From positions 868,001 through 932,000 of the forward strand of contig NZ_CP097121.1 of NCBI RefSeq assembly GCF_024029675.1: 64,000 nucleotides of DNA, given 5' to 3'. This document shows positions 63,119 to 64,000 of this stretch, piece after piece. The notes under the pieces were generated by a model. That model made no database searches and had not been told where the DNA came from. It saw only the letters and a list, made by a program, of their open reading frames with translations. The translations under genes and the position numbers were made by a program. Each line of letters begins with the position of its first letter. Positions within the stretch are counted from its first letter, which is position 1. The DNA comes from Fructilactobacillus carniphilus. GTDB taxonomy: Bacteria > Bacillota > Bacilli > Lactobacillales > Lactobacillaceae.

Positions 63119-63952
63119 CTACTTGCTTGAGCCAAAAATTTTTTCGTCGTAATTACCCTTAGTAATCCGCATTTCCCCGTCATCCTGGTTCTCCATTTTA
63201 ACCAGAGACGTGTAGTTTCCCACGTTTTGTTGCCCGCTTTGGTAGGCCCCTTCGGCAAAGAAGGTGCTACCCACCAGGTTACAGTCAAACTCTTCAATCA
63301 GGGAGGTCAAACCGTTGATAGTTCCTCCACCGTGAATAAAGTCATCCACGATTAAGACGTTCGCCCCTTGGTCAAGGCTCCGCTTTGAAATCGTCATCCG
63401 TTTGATTTTCTTACTGGAACCAGATACGTAGTTCACACTCACGGTCGAACCTTCGGTAATGTTAGTGTCGTGACGCGCGATTACCAGTGGCACGTTCAAA
63501 TAAGACGATGCTGCTTGGGCAATCGGAATTCCCCGCGTGGCTACCGTTAGTACCGCATCCACGCGTTGGTTAAGGTACTGGGTTGCAATCATCCGTCCCA
63601 GATAACGTAGCTTGTCTGGATCACCTAAAATATCTGACATGTAGACGTACCCACCGGGCAATAATCGTTGCGAGTTATTTAGAATTTCAATTACCTCATC
63701 CATGAACTCGTCGGCGGCTTCCTTTAAAATATAGGGAATGTATTTAGCTCCCCCAGCTGCGCCGGGAACCGTTTCGACTAACCCGATTCCCCGGTCCTGA
63801 AAGGTCCGTTTTAAGATGGTTAAGTCTTCACTAATGGAAGATTTGGCAGAATCGTAACGTTGTGCAAAAAACGTCAACGGAATCAGTGCATGGGGTCGAT
63901 TTAACAGATAATCGGTCATATCGACCAATCGTTCACTTCGTTTAATTTTCAT
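63119..63952 (-). CDS. purR: Pur operon repressor PurR (Bacillus type)
   Basis: 277 aa. An N-terminal winged helix (RSERLVDMTDYLLNRPHALIPLTFF) and a phosphoribosyltransferase-like domain with the PRPP loop VLIVDDFIHGGGTINGL. In Bacillus, PurR represses purine genes and is released by PRPP, which suits its operon with prs. The GAGGTG ribosome site is just upstream of the ATG. Confidence 0.96.
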   Translation of the reverse strand: MKIKRSERLVDMTDYLLNRPHALIPLTFFAQRYDSAKSSISEDLTILKRTFQDRGIGLVETVPGAAGGAKYIPYILKEAADEFMDEVIEILNNSQRLLPGGYVYMSDILGDPDKLRYLGRMIATQYLNQRVDAVLTVATRGIPIAQAASSYLNVPLVIARHDTNITEGSTVSVNYVSGSSKKIKRMTISKRSLDQGANVLIVDDFIHGGGTINGLTSLIEEFDCNLVGSTFFAEGAYQSGQQNVGNYTSLVKMENQDDGEMRITKGNYDEKIFGSSK

Positions 63953-63985
63953 AATTTCACCTCATTATAGATTTATCCTACTGAA

Positions 63986-63994
63986 ATTTTAGCA
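63986..63994 (-). promoter_or_regulatory. Extended -10 promoter of purR-glmU
   Basis: TGCTAAAAT on the minus strand, 34 bases before the purR ATG. A nearer TATAAT (63964-63969) is too close to the ribosome site to be used. The -35 region is at the window edge. Confidence 0.4.
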
Positions 63995-64000
63995 TAATTG

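Noticed and set aside
63964..63969. TATAAT as the purR promoter.
   Set aside because: It would place the start point inside the ribosome site 4 bases from the ATG; the TGCTAAAAT further up is more likely.

Overview
The window is a dense stretch of core chromosome from a low-to-mid GC Gram-positive of the Lactobacillaceae. The evidence is the gene order (purR-glmU-prs, rpoE-pyrG-murA-rpmE2, pth-mfd-rqcP-divIC-yabR-tilS-hpt-ftsH-hslO-dus-lysS, cysS-mrnC-rlmB-yacP-sigH-rpmG-secE-nusG-rplK-rplA-rplJ-rplL), the aminopeptidase PepC and peptide transporter DtpT of a proteolytic lactic acid bacterium, RNA polymerase delta, and strong AGGAGG ribosome sites. I cannot name the species. Most genes and the rRNA operon run on the minus strand, so replication probably enters from the right-hand end. 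I see no insertion sequence, prophage, CRISPR array or genomic island.

Layout, left to right. 1-1270: partial mprF. 1377-5487: ribosomal and transcription genes (L7/L12, L10, L1, L11, NusG, SecE, L33) and a SigH-like sigma factor, with an L10 leader and two L1-site-like hairpins. 5651-12425: RNA metabolism and tRNA charging (yacP, rlmB, mrnC, cysS, gltX) plus radA and dut. 12571-16761: rpiA, pepC, a phosphoglycerate mutase and a LytR-CpsA-Psr ligase. 16865-22827: tRNA-Leu, sprT, tex, nadE, pncB and a GntR regulator. 22884-26583: tRNA-Gln, tRNA-Tyr, dtpT and glnR-glnA with a perfect GlnR box. 26641-31926: tRNA-Thr, tRNA-Asn and a 5S-23S-16S operon with its promoter. 31958-41379: pnuC, lysS, dus, hslO, ftsH, hpt, tilS, yabR, divIC. 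41441-50925: rqcP, mfd, pth, mazF, a 78-aa unknown, alr, cshA, murF. 51015-54031: a 265-aa unknown, a tyrosine phosphatase, an MFS exporter and rpmE2. 54135-63952: murA, pyrG, rpoE, a DUF1934 protein, an HD hydrolase, a HAD phosphatase, prs, glmU and purR.

Themes. Peptidoglycan and envelope genes recur (glmU, murA, murF, alr, LCP ligase, mprF, divIC). NAD appears to be made by salvage: pncB and nadE take nicotinate to NAD, and pnuC imports a pyridine nucleoside. The PRPP theme joins prs, hpt, purR and pncB. Nitrogen control is glnR-glnA; peptide use is dtpT-pepC.

I found no clearly new multi-gene system. The points most worth checking are a two-state hairpin in the leader of pnuC, the matching GTGG-GA hairpins ahead of rplK and rplA, a MurA with Asp in place of the fosfomycin-target Cys, a tRNA-Leu with anticodon AAG, the non-MazE-like protein ahead of MazF, and a lineage-type protein of unknown function at 51015-51812.
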